In this document: positions 50,856 to 60,187 of the stretch, one piece after another
Layout: each line of letters begins with the position of its first letter
How positions within the stretch are numbered: the first letter of the stretch is position 1
Origin: Duganella phyllosphaerae
GTDB taxonomy: Bacteria; Pseudomonadota; Gammaproteobacteria; Burkholderiales; Burkholderiaceae_D
NCBI RefSeq assembly: GCF_001758785.1
Contig: NZ_LROM01000077.1
Span: 90,396 to 154,395 of the forward strand
DNA length: 64,000 nucleotides
Direction of reading: 5' to 3'
Position numbers and translations under genes: made by a program
Notes under the pieces: generated by a model
The model's database searches: none
What the model was told of the DNA's origin: nothing
The model's input: the letters and a program-made list of their open reading frames with translations, nothing else

Positions 50856-52430
50856 ATGAGTGACAGCGGCTTGCGTGAATTGCTGAACCGGCATTTCGCG
50901 GTCGAACAGGTGGATGCGGACGTGCTGCGGCAAATGGCAGGCATGGTGCGCGACTGGCTCGCGCCCGAGGGCAAGTCGCCGTATCCCGTCACGCCCATCG
51001 ACGACCTGCTGCCGCTGTTTGCCGACCTGGCGCCGCCCGCAAGCGGCATGGCCCCGGCCCAGGTGCTGGAAGAGTTGCAACGCAAGCTGCTGCCGCATAC
51101 CGCGCGCCTGAACCACCCGAAATACATCGGTCACATGACCCAGGCGCTGCCCTGGATGACGGTGCTGGTGGAAGCGCTCGCCGCCGCCCTGAACCAGAAC
51201 CAGGTCAAGATCGAAACCGCCTATGCCTCCACGCTGGTGGAAAAGGAGATCCTCGGCTGGATGCACCGCGTGGTCTACCGTGCTCCCGATGCGGTGTACG
51301 TGGACGCCATGCGCGCCAAACACCAGGCGCTGGGCAATATCGTCAACGGCGGCACCATGGGCAACCTGACTGCGCTGGCGGTGGCGCTGGAACACGCACT
51401 GCCGGGCGTGCGCAAGCACGGCGTTTACGCGGCGATGCAGCAGTCTGGCCAGCGCGGCCTGGCGGTGATCGCCTCGGCGCGCGCCCACTATTCGCTGAAG
51501 AAGGCGCTGGGCACGCTGGGACTGGGCGAGGACGCGCTGCACCGCGTCCCGGTCGATGCCGACAACCGCATCGACCTGGTGGCGCTGGAAGAGACCATTG
51601 CCGCGCTCAAGCGCGACCGTATCCGCATCGTCGCCATCCTCGGCATCGCCGGCACCACCGAGACCGGCGCCATCGATCCGCTGGCAGCCCTGGCGGCCAT
51701 CGCGCGGCGCGAACAAACCTGGTTCCACGTCGATGCCGCCTGGGGCGGGGCGCTGCTGATGGCCGAGCGCTTCCGGCCGCTGTACGCGGGCATCGAGGCA
51801 GCCGATTCGGTGGTGATCGACGGCCACAAGCTGTTCTGGGTGCCGATGGCGCAGGGCATGGTGCTGTTCCGCGACCAGGCCAGCCTCGACCTGCTCAGGC
51901 ACAACGCCAATTACATCATCCGCAGCAATTCGGGCGACCTCGGCCAGACCTCGCTGGAAGGCTCGCGCCGGTTCGACGCCTTGAAACTGTGGGTGTCGTT
52001 CAAGCTGCTGGGCGAGGGCGGCTACGCCACGCTGCTGGGCCACGCGGCCGGCCTGGCCGCCGCCATGCGCGAGCTGATCGCTGCCCAGCCCGATTTCGAA
52101 CTGACCAGCAATTCGGATAACTTCATCCTGACCTACCGCTACCTGCCGCCGGCGCTGGGCCAGCGGCTGGCGCAACTGCTGGCCGCCGGCAGTATCGACG
52201 AGGCCATCATTCTCAACCGCCAGGTCAACGAGCTCAATGCGCGCTTGCAGGAGCGGCAAAAAGCCAACGGCCACAGTTTTGTCTCGCGTACCGTGCTCGA
52301 GCGCGCACCGTTTGCCGAGGGCATCACGGTGCTGCGCGTGGTGCTCAGCAATGTGTACACCACGCCGGCGCACCTGGGCGAAATCATTGCCGAGCAGCGC
52401 CAACTGGGCGCATTGCTCGCCGCCTGCTGA
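50856..52430 (+). CDS. PLP-dependent decarboxylase, PanP-like (probable aspartate 1-decarboxylase)
   Basis: This 524-residue fold-type I decarboxylase of the glutamate-decarboxylase group has PLP Lys325 (VIDGHKLFW), Asp293 in HVDAAWGG, His211 in SARAHYSLKKA, and NGGTMGNLTALAVAL. The stretch HPKYIGHMTQALPWM and ALNQNQVKIETAYAST resembles PanP, the putative PLP-type aspartate decarboxylase known in Vibrio and Shewanella, which would supply beta-alanine for pantothenate. A glutamate or aromatic amino-acid decarboxylase is the alternative. It starts 67 bases after the ABC operon and converges, stop to stop, with the next gene. Confidence 0.75.
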   Translation: MSDSGLRELLNRHFAVEQVDADVLRQMAGMVRDWLAPEGKSPYPVTPIDDLLPLFADLAPPASGMAPAQVLEELQRKLLPHTARLNHPKYIGHMTQALPWMTVLVEALAAALNQNQVKIETAYASTLVEKEILGWMHRVVYRAPDAVYVDAMRAKHQALGNIVNGGTMGNLTALAVALEHALPGVRKHGVYAAMQQSGQRGLAVIASARAHYSLKKALGTLGLGEDALHRVPVDADNRIDLVALEETIAALKRDRIRIVAILGIAGTTETGAIDPLAALAAIARREQTWFHVDAAWGGALLMAERFRPLYAGIEAADSVVIDGHKLFWVPMAQGMVLFRDQASLDLLRHNANYIIRSNSGDLGQTSLEGSRRFDALKLWVSFKLLGEGGYATLLGHAAGLAAAMRELIAAQPDFELTSNSDNFILTYRYLPPALGQRLAQLLAAGSIDEAIILNRQVNELNARLQERQKANGHSFVSRTVLERAPFAEGITVLRVVLSNVYTTPAHLGEIIAEQRQLGALLAAC

Positions 52431-53210
52431 TCAGCGAGCAGGGGCGGGGGCGGGGGCGCGGTCACTGTCGACCACTGCCGGAATTTCCCTGGTCGGCCGG
52501 GCGAACTGGCCCTGCATGGCATCCACCCCCGCCTGCGGCCGCGCCAGCGCGCGCAGGTCGTCGCGCTGGCTGCGGATGCGCTCGGTACTGACGTCCATGC
52601 GGCGGTCGCGCTGCTCAACCAGCGCCGGCCTGGCTTCGCCGTCACGGTTGAACGACCACGCCAGCATCGGCTCGCCGAACGGCAGCGGGTCGTTGTGTTC
52701 GCTGTGGTGGCCGGTGTTCCAGATATGCCAAGTCTTGCCATAGCTATTCATTTTCGTGCGCATCAGCGATTTTTCCGCTGCTGCCGGCAAACCCGGCGCA
52801 ATCAACTGGCCGCTGAGGATTTCGCCGTTGTGCGGGTGCCAGTACTTGCGTTCGCCCTCTGGCAGGGTGGCGAACAGCTTTTCAGAGATGATGTATTCGA
52901 CGCCGTGCAGGTTGGCGTTGCGGCCGTTGCCGTCAAATAGTACGCACTGGGCGAAATCTTCGTTTTGCTGGTGGCAGTAATGATGGGCTTCGATCTGGTT
53001 CTCGGGCATGTCGCGCATCGGGTGGAAGCCCACCAGGTAGATGTCGAAGCCCGGTATCGGGCCGCTGCCTTGCAGCAGCTTGGCGCCGGCCTCCAGAACG
53101 CGGGTTTTGGGCGTTTTGTCGGCGCCGGGCGGGGTGGCGGTTTGGGCAGAAGCGGCCATCGCGGCGACAGCCAGGGCGCAGCCGGCCAGGGTGGGAATGA
53201 ACGGGTACAT
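52431..53210 (-). CDS. Exported DUF1264 / oil-body-associated-protein-like protein
   Basis: This 259-residue protein has a signal peptide (cleavage near AASAQ) and a core that matches DUF1264 proteins: HPMRDMPENQIEAHHYCHQ, LHGVEYIISEKLF, KYWHPHNGEILSGQLIAPGLP and YGKTWHIWNTG. The same domain is found in plant oil-body-associated proteins. Histidine-rich motifs suggest metal or substrate binding, but the biochemical role is not established. The C-terminal tail has an Ala-Pro repeat. The start at 53210 was chosen because it gives a normal signal peptide. Confidence 0.8.
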   Translation of the reverse strand: MYPFIPTLAGCALAVAAMAASAQTATPPGADKTPKTRVLEAGAKLLQGSGPIPGFDIYLVGFHPMRDMPENQIEAHHYCHQQNEDFAQCVLFDGNGRNANLHGVEYIISEKLFATLPEGERKYWHPHNGEILSGQLIAPGLPAAAEKSLMRTKMNSYGKTWHIWNTGHHSEHNDPLPFGEPMLAWSFNRDGEARPALVEQRDRRMDVSTERIRSQRDDLRALARPQAGVDAMQGQFARPTREIPAVVDSDRAPAPAPAR

Positions 53211-53395
53211 GGCGAATCTCCTTGCGGAAAAAGGAAGGAGTGATCAAGTCTAGCCACCCTGTGCACCGCATGTCGCGCGTTTTATGTGGAGAAATAATCT
53301 TCGATAAAAACTGCCGCATGGAAATAAAAGTAGCATTAAATTCATGGTCTGATTTACAATCGTTTGCGCTACCCAACACGCGAATCCACGCCCAG

Positions 53396-55660
53396 ATGAA
53401 TGTAGATCCACAGATTTTTATCCTCTTTTCGCTCGGCATCGATGTCCTTCTGTGCCTGGTGCTGGTGTTTCTATGGTGGCGCCACAACGACGAAAAACAT
53501 GCGCTGGCCTGGGCGTTGGGACAGTTTGCGCTCACCATGGGCATCGTGAGCTGGAAACTCGATCCCGGCTATCTCCCCAGGACCGCCATGGCCGCGCTCA
53601 CGCTGGCGGTCAGCATGGCCGGTTTCTGGGCCGGCACCGAAGCCTTCCTTGGCAAACTGGATCCGGCGCGGCTGCGGCGCGCGGTGGCTGTTACGATCGG
53701 ACTCGGCTTTGCCTGCTACGGCGTCTTCGTCAGCGCCGGCGCCGTCATTGGCGTGGTCACTGCCTTCGGCTATGCCGTGATTTTCCTCTGGGTGGGCTGG
53801 CGCCTGCTGAGCCAGCGCACCGGCTACCGCTTCCTGGCCTGGGTATTCTTGCTGCGTGGCTTGTTCAACCTCGCCAACAGCATGCACCTGGTGCCGGACG
53901 TGGTCGAGTTGTGGCTCATGTGGTCGTTCCTGGTCAAGGCGGCCTCGATGTTGGGCCTGATCCACGCGGTGCAGGACAAGCTGCAAACGCGCTACACCCA
54001 TGCCATCGATAGCCTGGGCAAGGGCTTCCTGGTCACCGACCGCGAGGGCGTGATCCGCACGGCCAACCAGCGGTGCGTGCAATTACTGGGCGCCCCCGGC
54101 TTGCGGCAACTGATCGGCAGCAAAATCGGCGACTGGCTGGACGGGACCACCCGCCATACGGTGGCGGGCCACTTCCAGCGTTTCGCCGATGCCGTGACCT
54201 ATCCCTACGTGGAAACCACGGTATTCCGCGCCGGTACCGGGGCCGAGCTGCCGGTGGAGCTGATCGCCTCGCCGCACTACGAGCGCGGCCAGCTGTTTTG
54301 CATGATGCTGGTGATGGACATTACCGATCGCAAGAAGAAGGACGACCAGTTATACCGCGCCGCCCATTACGACAACGTCACCGGCCTGCTCAACCGCCAC
54401 GGCCTCGGCATTGAGCTCGACCGCGCACTGCTGGCGCGCGCTGCCGGCCAGCAGTGCGCGGTGCTGTTCATCGACATCGACAAATTCAAGCGCATCAACG
54501 ACTCGTTCGGCCACGCGACCGGCGACCAGCTGCTGCGCCAGGCAGCCGCGCGGTTGCGCGAGTGCGTGGGCGAAGCGGATTTGCTGGGCCGCTTCGGCGG
54601 CGACGAATTCGTGGTGGTGCTGCCCGGTCTGGTCGCCGGCACGGCGCCGGAGTGCGCTGCCGTCTGCGGCGAGCGGGTGCTGCGCGCGCTGGGCGCCAGC
54701 TTCGACCTGGCGCCGCATGCGATCACGGTATCGGCCAGTATCGGCGTCGCTTGTCAGGGCAGCGACGGCGCCGAGGCCGACACCCTGGTGCGCAACGCCG
54801 ACATCGCCATGCACGAGGTCAAGAAATCGGGCCGGGGCCAGCTGCGCTTCTACGACCCCGCCATGAGCGCCTATGCGCGCGAGGCGCTGGTGATCGACGG
54901 CGCCTTGCGCGGGGCGATTGCCGCCGGCGAGCTGTGGCTGGTCTACCAGCCCATCATCGACGCCCGCACCGGCCGCCTGGACAAGGTGGAAGCGCTGCTG
55001 CGCTGGCACAGCGCCACCCTGGGCCATGTCGGCCCCGACCGCTTCATCCCGGTGGCCGAAGACAGCGGCCTGATCATCGACCTCGGCGCCTGGGTGCTGG
55101 CCGAAGCGTGCCGCCAGTTGGGCGCCTGGCGCGCCGATTTGCCGCAGCTGGCGATGAGCATCAATGTCTCGGCCCGGCAGTTGCTCGATCCCGCCTTCAT
55201 TAGCCTGGTGGAGCAGGCGCTGGCCGACCATGGCCTGGCGCCGCAGCGGCTGGAACTGGAGTTGACCGAACGGGTGCTGATCGGTAACGGCGAGCAGGTT
55301 CGTGCGGCGCTCGCGCGGCTGCACGACCTGGGCGTGAGCATTTCGCTCGACGACTTTGGCACCGGTTATTCGTCGCTCAGCTACCTGACCCAGTTCGACA
55401 TCAACACCCTCAAGATCGACCGCGGCTTCGTCACCGGCATGGTGGACAGCCCGCGCAGTCACGCACTGGTGGCCACCATCGTGGCCATGGGCCATAGCCT
55501 GGGCATGCGCCTGGTGGCCGAAGGCGTTGAAACCGCCGACCAGGCCAGGGCGCTCGACGTCATCGGCTGTCATTATCTGCAGGGCTACCATATTTCGCGG
55601 CCGGTGGCGGCTGATGAGTTGCTGCGGTTTGCGGCGTCGCGTTCCGGTGGTGAGCGCTAA
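53396..55660 (+). CDS. Membrane GGDEF-EAL cyclic di-GMP protein with PAS domain
   Basis: This 754-residue protein has an N-terminal region of about seven membrane segments (about 5-205), a PAS domain at about 215-325, a GGDEF domain at about 328-490 with intact RFGGDEF, and an EAL domain at about 505-745. The EAL motif reads EALLRW and the metal-binding NVSARQLLD and DDFGTGYSSL motifs are present, so both domains look competent. Such proteins make or break cyclic di-GMP to control biofilm or motility. The ATG at 53396 is preferred; earlier in-frame codons lie in an AT-rich promoter-like region. Confidence 0.92.
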   Translation: MNVDPQIFILFSLGIDVLLCLVLVFLWWRHNDEKHALAWALGQFALTMGIVSWKLDPGYLPRTAMAALTLAVSMAGFWAGTEAFLGKLDPARLRRAVAVTIGLGFACYGVFVSAGAVIGVVTAFGYAVIFLWVGWRLLSQRTGYRFLAWVFLLRGLFNLANSMHLVPDVVELWLMWSFLVKAASMLGLIHAVQDKLQTRYTHAIDSLGKGFLVTDREGVIRTANQRCVQLLGAPGLRQLIGSKIGDWLDGTTRHTVAGHFQRFADAVTYPYVETTVFRAGTGAELPVELIASPHYERGQLFCMMLVMDITDRKKKDDQLYRAAHYDNVTGLLNRHGLGIELDRALLARAAGQQCAVLFIDIDKFKRINDSFGHATGDQLLRQAAARLRECVGEADLLGRFGGDEFVVVLPGLVAGTAPECAAVCGERVLRALGASFDLAPHAITVSASIGVACQGSDGAEADTLVRNADIAMHEVKKSGRGQLRFYDPAMSAYAREALVIDGALRGAIAAGELWLVYQPIIDARTGRLDKVEALLRWHSATLGHVGPDRFIPVAEDSGLIIDLGAWVLAEACRQLGAWRADLPQLAMSINVSARQLLDPAFISLVEQALADHGLAPQRLELELTERVLIGNGEQVRAALARLHDLGVSISLDDFGTGYSSLSYLTQFDINTLKIDRGFVTGMVDSPRSHALVATIVAMGHSLGMRLVAEGVETADQARALDVIGCHYLQGYHISRPVAADELLRFAASRSGGER

Positions 55661-55713
55661 CGACAACGCATTGTTGATTCACTGCGCACGGCTGTCTCGT
55701 AGCGGAGCTGACA

Positions 55714-56442
55714 CTACAACGTGACCAGTTCGCCGGTGCCGCCCATCACATCATGTACCAGCAGCGCTTCCGCCGTCGCAGGGGCGCAGATCACCAGTGC
55801 GCCGTCGGCAGACCATACGCCCGACTGTCCGGCGCCGTTAAAATTATCGGCCGGGCCCACGCAATTGGCCATGATGACTGTCATCGCGTGCCGCCTGGCG
55901 ATTGCCGGATAATGGTTATACGCGGCTGCGACGCCGCGCGCGGACTTGGCCACGCTGGCGAAATAGATGTGCGCTCCGGCGTCTGCCGCTTGCTGCGCAT
56001 GGTCCGGTTGCAAGGACTCGTAACAAATGGCCGGCGCCAGCAGGTGGCCACCGACGGAAAACAGCCGCTGTTGCGCGCCAGGTGAAAAGAAGGGCAGTTC
56101 ATCGGCATGCAACTGCTGCTTGGCATAGGCGCTGCGCGCCACGCCGGGCTGGAACACGATCATGCCGATCTCGATGCCGTGCTCCCCGCGTAGCGGTGCG
56201 CCGACGGCAATCAGCATCGCGAAGCGGTCGCTCAGGCGCTGAAACGTATCGAGGCGTTGGTCGTCCGGCGCCATGGCCAGCTGCGCCGCCAGGCCCGGTT
56301 CATAGCCGGTCAACGACAGTTCCGGGAAAAATATGCCGTTGGCGCCGTGGGTGGCCGCGCGTTCGACCAGTTGTTCATGCTTGGCGATATTCTTGACGAT
56401 ATCACCAGCGGTTGACGCGATTTGGGCGGCGACGAGTTTCAT
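55714..56442 (-). CDS. Carbon-nitrogen hydrolase (nitrilase superfamily)
   Basis: This 242-residue hydrolase has the nitrilase triad Glu41 (FFPELSLTGYEPG), Lys108 (AYAKQQLHADE) and Cys140 (AICYESL). It has no membrane or signal segment and is shorter than most, so it is probably a cytoplasmic amidase. Substrate unknown. The stop is 53 bases from the end of the GGDEF-EAL gene on the other strand, and it is 18 bases upstream of the next minus-strand gene's stop. Confidence 0.9.
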   Translation of the reverse strand: MKLVAAQIASTAGDIVKNIAKHEQLVERAATHGANGIFFPELSLTGYEPGLAAQLAMAPDDQRLDTFQRLSDRFAMLIAVGAPLRGEHGIEIGMIVFQPGVARSAYAKQQLHADELPFFSPGAQQRLFSVGGHLLAPAICYESLQPDHAQQAADAGAHIYFASVAKSARGVAAAYNHYPAIARRHAMTVIMANCVGPADNFNGAGQSGVWSADGALVICAPATAEALLVHDVMGGTGELVTL

Positions 56443-56460
56443 TGATTTTCGTGTCAGTTG

Positions 56461-57357
56461 TCAGGGAGTTGGGCTGGCAGGCTCGGCCAGTTTCCAGCGC
56501 CGGCCCGGATAATCGATCGTCAGCACCCGGTCGCCCAGCGGTTTCAGGCCCAGCACGCCGATCAGCCGCACCGGCGCCCGGAAGCCCTGGTCCACGCAAT
56601 ACGAGGCCTGCATGGCGGCCACCGGCTGCTTGCCCACCGTGAAGTCGCCGGCAGCCCTGGTCTCGTAGCAATCGATATCGCGTCCCCAGCTGCGGATCGA
56701 ATACTTGCGCACCTTGGCGCCCGCCTGCAGCGGCGTGTTGTTGGTGAGGGTGGCCCACTCGGCGGCGCTGGTAGCGTTGAGGCCGAAGCGAGCCGAGCCT
56801 GTGTCGAGCAGCGCGTAGCCGGCCGGCTGGTCCGCTTGTGCCACCTCCACCAGCGTATGGCCGCCGGTGCCGGCCCAGCGCGCATAGAACAGCGGCTGGG
56901 CGTTCGGGTCGTTTGCCAGCAGCGACTGAGGTGCGTAGGCCACGAGTGCGCCGCCCAGGTCGAGCGTGAGCGTGCCTTGCTCGAAGAACGCGTTGCCCAG
57001 GGTGGCGATGACGCCGATCTTGCATGCATCGCTGGTCAGTTGCGCCAGCACGGCAGGCGCGGCGCTGGCGTACGACCGCAGCCCCGCAAACTCCACCAGC
57101 ACCTTGCGCGGCTGGGCGGCCGCCGGTGTGGCGACCGCAACGGCGGGCGCTTGCCCATGCCAGATGACCGCCTCGTTGGCGCCCGTGTCGAGCTGTGCGT
57201 TGCACGCGATGCCGTCAACAGTGATCGGCAGCACGATCGCCAGCCGCTCCACCGGCCCGCCGTCCACGCTGCCTGTATGCCAGTGAAACGGTTGCCAGTC
57301 GGCGGCGTGGGCGGGCCAGAGCAGGCAGGCGAACAACAGCGGGAGAGCGTGGCGCAT
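56461..57357 (-). CDS. Exported bilobed aspartic-protease-like protein
   Basis: This 298-residue protein has a signal peptide (cleavage near AHA-AD). It contains two aspartic-protease motifs, LDTGANE (Asp57) and LDTGSAR (Asp185). Each is followed about 65-80 residues later by a hydrophobic-Gly psi-loop segment: IGVIATLGNAFFEQGTLTLD and LIGVLGLKPLGDRVLTID. This is the order of a pepsin-type two-lobe protein. Four cysteines (Cys52, Cys112, Cys230, Cys254) could stabilise it. Bacterial pepsin homologues are rare, but protease activity is not shown. Several retropepsin-like bacterial proteins have only one lobe. Confidence 0.7.
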   Translation of the reverse strand: MRHALPLLFACLLWPAHAADWQPFHWHTGSVDGGPVERLAIVLPITVDGIACNAQLDTGANEAVIWHGQAPAVAVATPAAAQPRKVLVEFAGLRSYASAAPAVLAQLTSDACKIGVIATLGNAFFEQGTLTLDLGGALVAYAPQSLLANDPNAQPLFYARWAGTGGHTLVEVAQADQPAGYALLDTGSARFGLNATSAAEWATLTNNTPLQAGAKVRKYSIRSWGRDIDCYETRAAGDFTVGKQPVAAMQASYCVDQGFRAPVRLIGVLGLKPLGDRVLTIDYPGRRWKLAEPASPTP

Positions 57358-57459
57358 GGAAAGTGGGGAAGAAGAAAAAGCGATGTTAGCAGTTTCTTAT
57401 CTTAACCCGCAAATTTGTAATGGTTATGAACTTTAATAGCAGTATTATCCTTGATCCAG

Positions 57460-57472
57460 GCATTATTAATGC
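57460..57472. promoter_or_regulatory. Candidate HipB operator upstream of hipA
   Basis: GCATTA-T-TAATGC is a perfect 13-base palindrome, 16 bases before the hipA ATG. A degenerate partial copy (GCAGTATTAT) begins near 57440. Position and symmetry fit autoregulation by the XRE-type antitoxin. Confidence 0.4.
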
Positions 57473-57487
57473 TACTCTTCTACCTAT

Positions 57488-58780
57488 ATGGACCCAATCT
57501 GCAATCTGGAACTCTACCTCAACGGCGCCTGGCGCGGTGCCGCTGCAGTCGAGCTGAACGGCGACCCCGCGAAGGGGCTCGACGCACATACAGTGCTCGC
57601 TTACACGTCTGCCCATGCCATCGACCACCTTGGACGGCGCGACGCGGCGGCACTGTCCGCTGCGTTGCCGGTCAGCCTCATGGTCGAAAGTTTGCCCCAC
57701 TGGCCGGCCTTCCTGGTGGACTTGCTACCGCAAGGCTATGGCAGGCGCGAGGTGCTCAAGCAATTGCAGCGGCAGGAATATGCCGAGCGCGAGGCCGACT
57801 GGGCACTGCTGCTGGCCGGCGCCGGCAACCCGGTGGGCAATCTGCGAGTGCGCGAGGCTTATGAATGGGCGCTGCAGCGCACCGGCGCTACCGCACGCGG
57901 CTTCACGATGGACGAGGTGGCGCGCCGTGCTGGCGACTTCAACGAATACCTGGCGCAGCATGGCCTGTTCCTGGCCGGGTCGTCAGGCGTGCAGGGCGAG
58001 TGGCCCAAGATCTTGCTCACGCGCGCCCGCGACGGCCTGTTCTATCTCGACCATACCTTGCCGGACCACGAGGCCGACGAACATTTCATCGTCAAGTTCG
58101 GACGCGGCGACGATGCGCGCCTGGCCGATATCCTGCGTCTCGAAGCGCCGTATATGCAACTGGCCGCGATGCTGGGCCTGAACGTGCACAAGCCGTTGAT
58201 GTTGGTGGACCGGGCGCTGTTCATCCCGCGTTTCGACCGCGCGGTGGTCGATGGCGCGGTGCTGCGCCATGGCCAGGAGAGCGTGGCGGCCTTTTGCGGG
58301 TTGACCGGCTTTGGCGTAGCGCCCAGCCACAACGAGGTGTGCCGACGGCTGGGCGTATGGGCGAGCGACCCGGTGGCAGACGTCATCGAATACATCCGCC
58401 GTGACATCGCCAATATCGCGTTGGGCAACAAGGATAACCACGGCCGAAATACGGCCATCCAGCGTCGCCAGGACGGTACCGTGGCGCTGGCGCCGTTGTT
58501 CGATTTTGCGGCGATGTGGTTACACCCAGATGGTATCGCCCGCAAGATGCGCTGGGATCGCGACGATGACGGTGCGCCGCAATGGGCCAGCGCCATCGCC
58601 CAGGCGGCGCAGGCGGCCGGTATCGACGAGAGGCGGGTTGTGGCAGGGGTGCGCGCCATGGCGGAGCCGCTGGCGCAGGTGTACCAGGCCGCGCTGGACC
58701 TTGGCATCGACGAGCGGGATTTTCTCAAACCGATAGAAAAATCGCTGCTGAACGTGCGTGCGCAGTTGGAGGCGTTGTAA
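57488..58780 (+). CDS. hipA: HipA-family serine/threonine kinase toxin
   Basis: This 430-residue HipA-type protein has an N-terminal region (about 1-110), a Ser-rich loop with SSGVQGEWPK (about 165-174), and the kinase core: FIPRFDR (about 246-252), ALGNKDNHGRNTA with catalytic Asp316 and Asn321, and LFDFAAMW with metal-binding Asp339. E. coli HipA phosphorylates GltX and halts translation; targets of this subgroup are unknown. The stop overlaps the antitoxin start by one base (TAATG). Confidence 0.92.
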   Translation: MDPICNLELYLNGAWRGAAAVELNGDPAKGLDAHTVLAYTSAHAIDHLGRRDAAALSAALPVSLMVESLPHWPAFLVDLLPQGYGRREVLKQLQRQEYAEREADWALLLAGAGNPVGNLRVREAYEWALQRTGATARGFTMDEVARRAGDFNEYLAQHGLFLAGSSGVQGEWPKILLTRARDGLFYLDHTLPDHEADEHFIVKFGRGDDARLADILRLEAPYMQLAAMLGLNVHKPLMLVDRALFIPRFDRAVVDGAVLRHGQESVAAFCGLTGFGVAPSHNEVCRRLGVWASDPVADVIEYIRRDIANIALGNKDNHGRNTAIQRRQDGTVALAPLFDFAAMWLHPDGIARKMRWDRDDDGAPQWASAIAQAAQAAGIDERRVVAGVRAMAEPLAQVYQAALDLGIDERDFLKPIEKSLLNVRAQLEAL

Positions 58781-59067
58781 TGGACAAACGCTACCACCCC
58801 CACAGTCCCTCCGAACAACTGGCGCAGCGCAGAAAGCTGGCAGACGAACTGGCGCAGCAGCCGGCCATGCCGATCCCGGACGTGATCCGCAAGACCCGTA
58901 CCGCGCTCCGCCTCACCATCGCCGAGTATGCAGGCTTGTGCGGCGTTTCGAGCCGCACCCTGGCCGATATCGAGCGCGGACATACCAGTCCCACCCTGGC
59001 TACCGTGGAAAAGCTGTTGCGCCCGGTGGGCCTGGTGGTGGGCGCGGTGGCCGCGCCACGACGCTAA
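58780..59067 (+). CDS. hipB: HipB-like XRE antitoxin
   Basis: This 95-residue DNA-binding protein has a helix-turn-helix (IRKTRTALRLTIAEYAGLCGVSSRTLADIERGHTSPTLA) preceded by a basic, Gln-rich segment. It is the partner of the HipA kinase. Placed after hipA, rather than before as in E. coli hipBA, it is coupled by a one-base overlap. It should bind the palindrome upstream of hipA. Confidence 0.85.
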   Translation: MDKRYHPHSPSEQLAQRRKLADELAQQPAMPIPDVIRKTRTALRLTIAEYAGLCGVSSRTLADIERGHTSPTLATVEKLLRPVGLVVGAVAAPRR

Positions 59068-59075
59068 TCGCCGCC

Positions 59076-60047
59076 CTAACTCACGCCTGAACCGCCATCC
59101 TGGCCGGGCCCGCCGTCTATGCGGCGGCTGCCCAGCGTGGTCGCGTATTCGTGGGTAAACAGGGCACCGAAGAAGAAAATTTGCGCTGAATAATATATCC
59201 AGGTGATCAGTGCGACGATGGAGCCAGCCGCGCCATACGAGCTGCTGAAGTTGCCATGCCCGAGGTACAGGCCAATCAGCACCTTGCCAACCAGGAACAG
59301 CAACGCCGTCAGGATGGCGCCCACGATCACGTCGCCCCAGGCAATGCGGGTGGCGGGCAGGTACTTGTACACGAACGCGAACACCACGGTGATGATGATC
59401 ATCGACAGCGCCGAGAATGCGTATTGCAGCACTTTGCCGGGATCGGTGGGATCGGCCCAGCTGCTCTGGAACGCCGCCAGGCCGGCATTGATCGAGAGCG
59501 ACATCATCAGCATCAGCGCCAGCACCATCAGCAAGCCGAACGACAAAAAGCGTTCGCGGATGAAGATCCACACGCCCGAGCCTTGCGACGGCGGGATTTG
59601 CCACAGTTCGTCCAGGCTTTCTTTTAGCTCGGCAAATGCGCTGGTGGCCGTGATCAACACGATCACGCCGGAGATGATGCTGGCCGCCAGGCTGCCATCT
59701 GCCTGGCGCGCGCCGGCAATGATCACCTTGAGCGCTTCGCTGCCCTGGCTGCCGGTCAGGCCGCCCAGTTCCGTCAGCAGCGCAGTGCGCACCACGTCTT
59801 CATCGAAGAACAGGCTGGCCAGGGCGACCACCAGCATCAGCATCGGCGCCAGCGAAAACAGCACGTACAGCGTCAGCGCAGCGCCCTTGCTGGCGGCGCG
59901 CCTGGCCAGCCAGGCCATGGCGGCAGCCTTGGCCATTTGCCCGACGGCATACACGTAAGCGGAAGGGCCGCCGTGCTTGACGCGCAAGGCGATTTGGCGG
60001 CGATTGCGGGCGACGGGATCGTCCTGGGCGATGGTGGTAGAAGTCAT
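59076..60047 (-). CDS. YihY/BrkB-family inner-membrane protein
   Basis: This 323-residue membrane protein has about six hydrophobic segments and the YihY features ALTLYVLFSLAPMLMLVVALASLFF, SFGLLMVLALMLMMSL and KYLPATRIAWGDVIVGA, then YGAAGSIVALITWIYYSAQIFFFGA. Family members include BrkB of Bordetella; the YihY function is not settled and the old RNase BN label was withdrawn. It converges on hipB with 8 bases between stops. Confidence 0.92.
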   Translation of the reverse strand: MTSTTIAQDDPVARNRRQIALRVKHGGPSAYVYAVGQMAKAAAMAWLARRAASKGAALTLYVLFSLAPMLMLVVALASLFFDEDVVRTALLTELGGLTGSQGSEALKVIIAGARQADGSLAASIISGVIVLITATSAFAELKESLDELWQIPPSQGSGVWIFIRERFLSFGLLMVLALMLMMSLSINAGLAAFQSSWADPTDPGKVLQYAFSALSMIIITVVFAFVYKYLPATRIAWGDVIVGAILTALLFLVGKVLIGLYLGHGNFSSSYGAAGSIVALITWIYYSAQIFFFGALFTHEYATTLGSRRIDGGPGQDGGSGVS

Positions 60048-60187
60048 GGAGTTAGCAATTGTTGGTCACACTCTGATGGTCGCCGCCACCCATTTCGCGG
60101 TCGGTGCGCACGCGCACGGAAGCGGGGAGGGTGGTGCCCCACACTGGCTCGCATAGTCCAAGCCTCCAACCCATTCAGGAAACCCCG

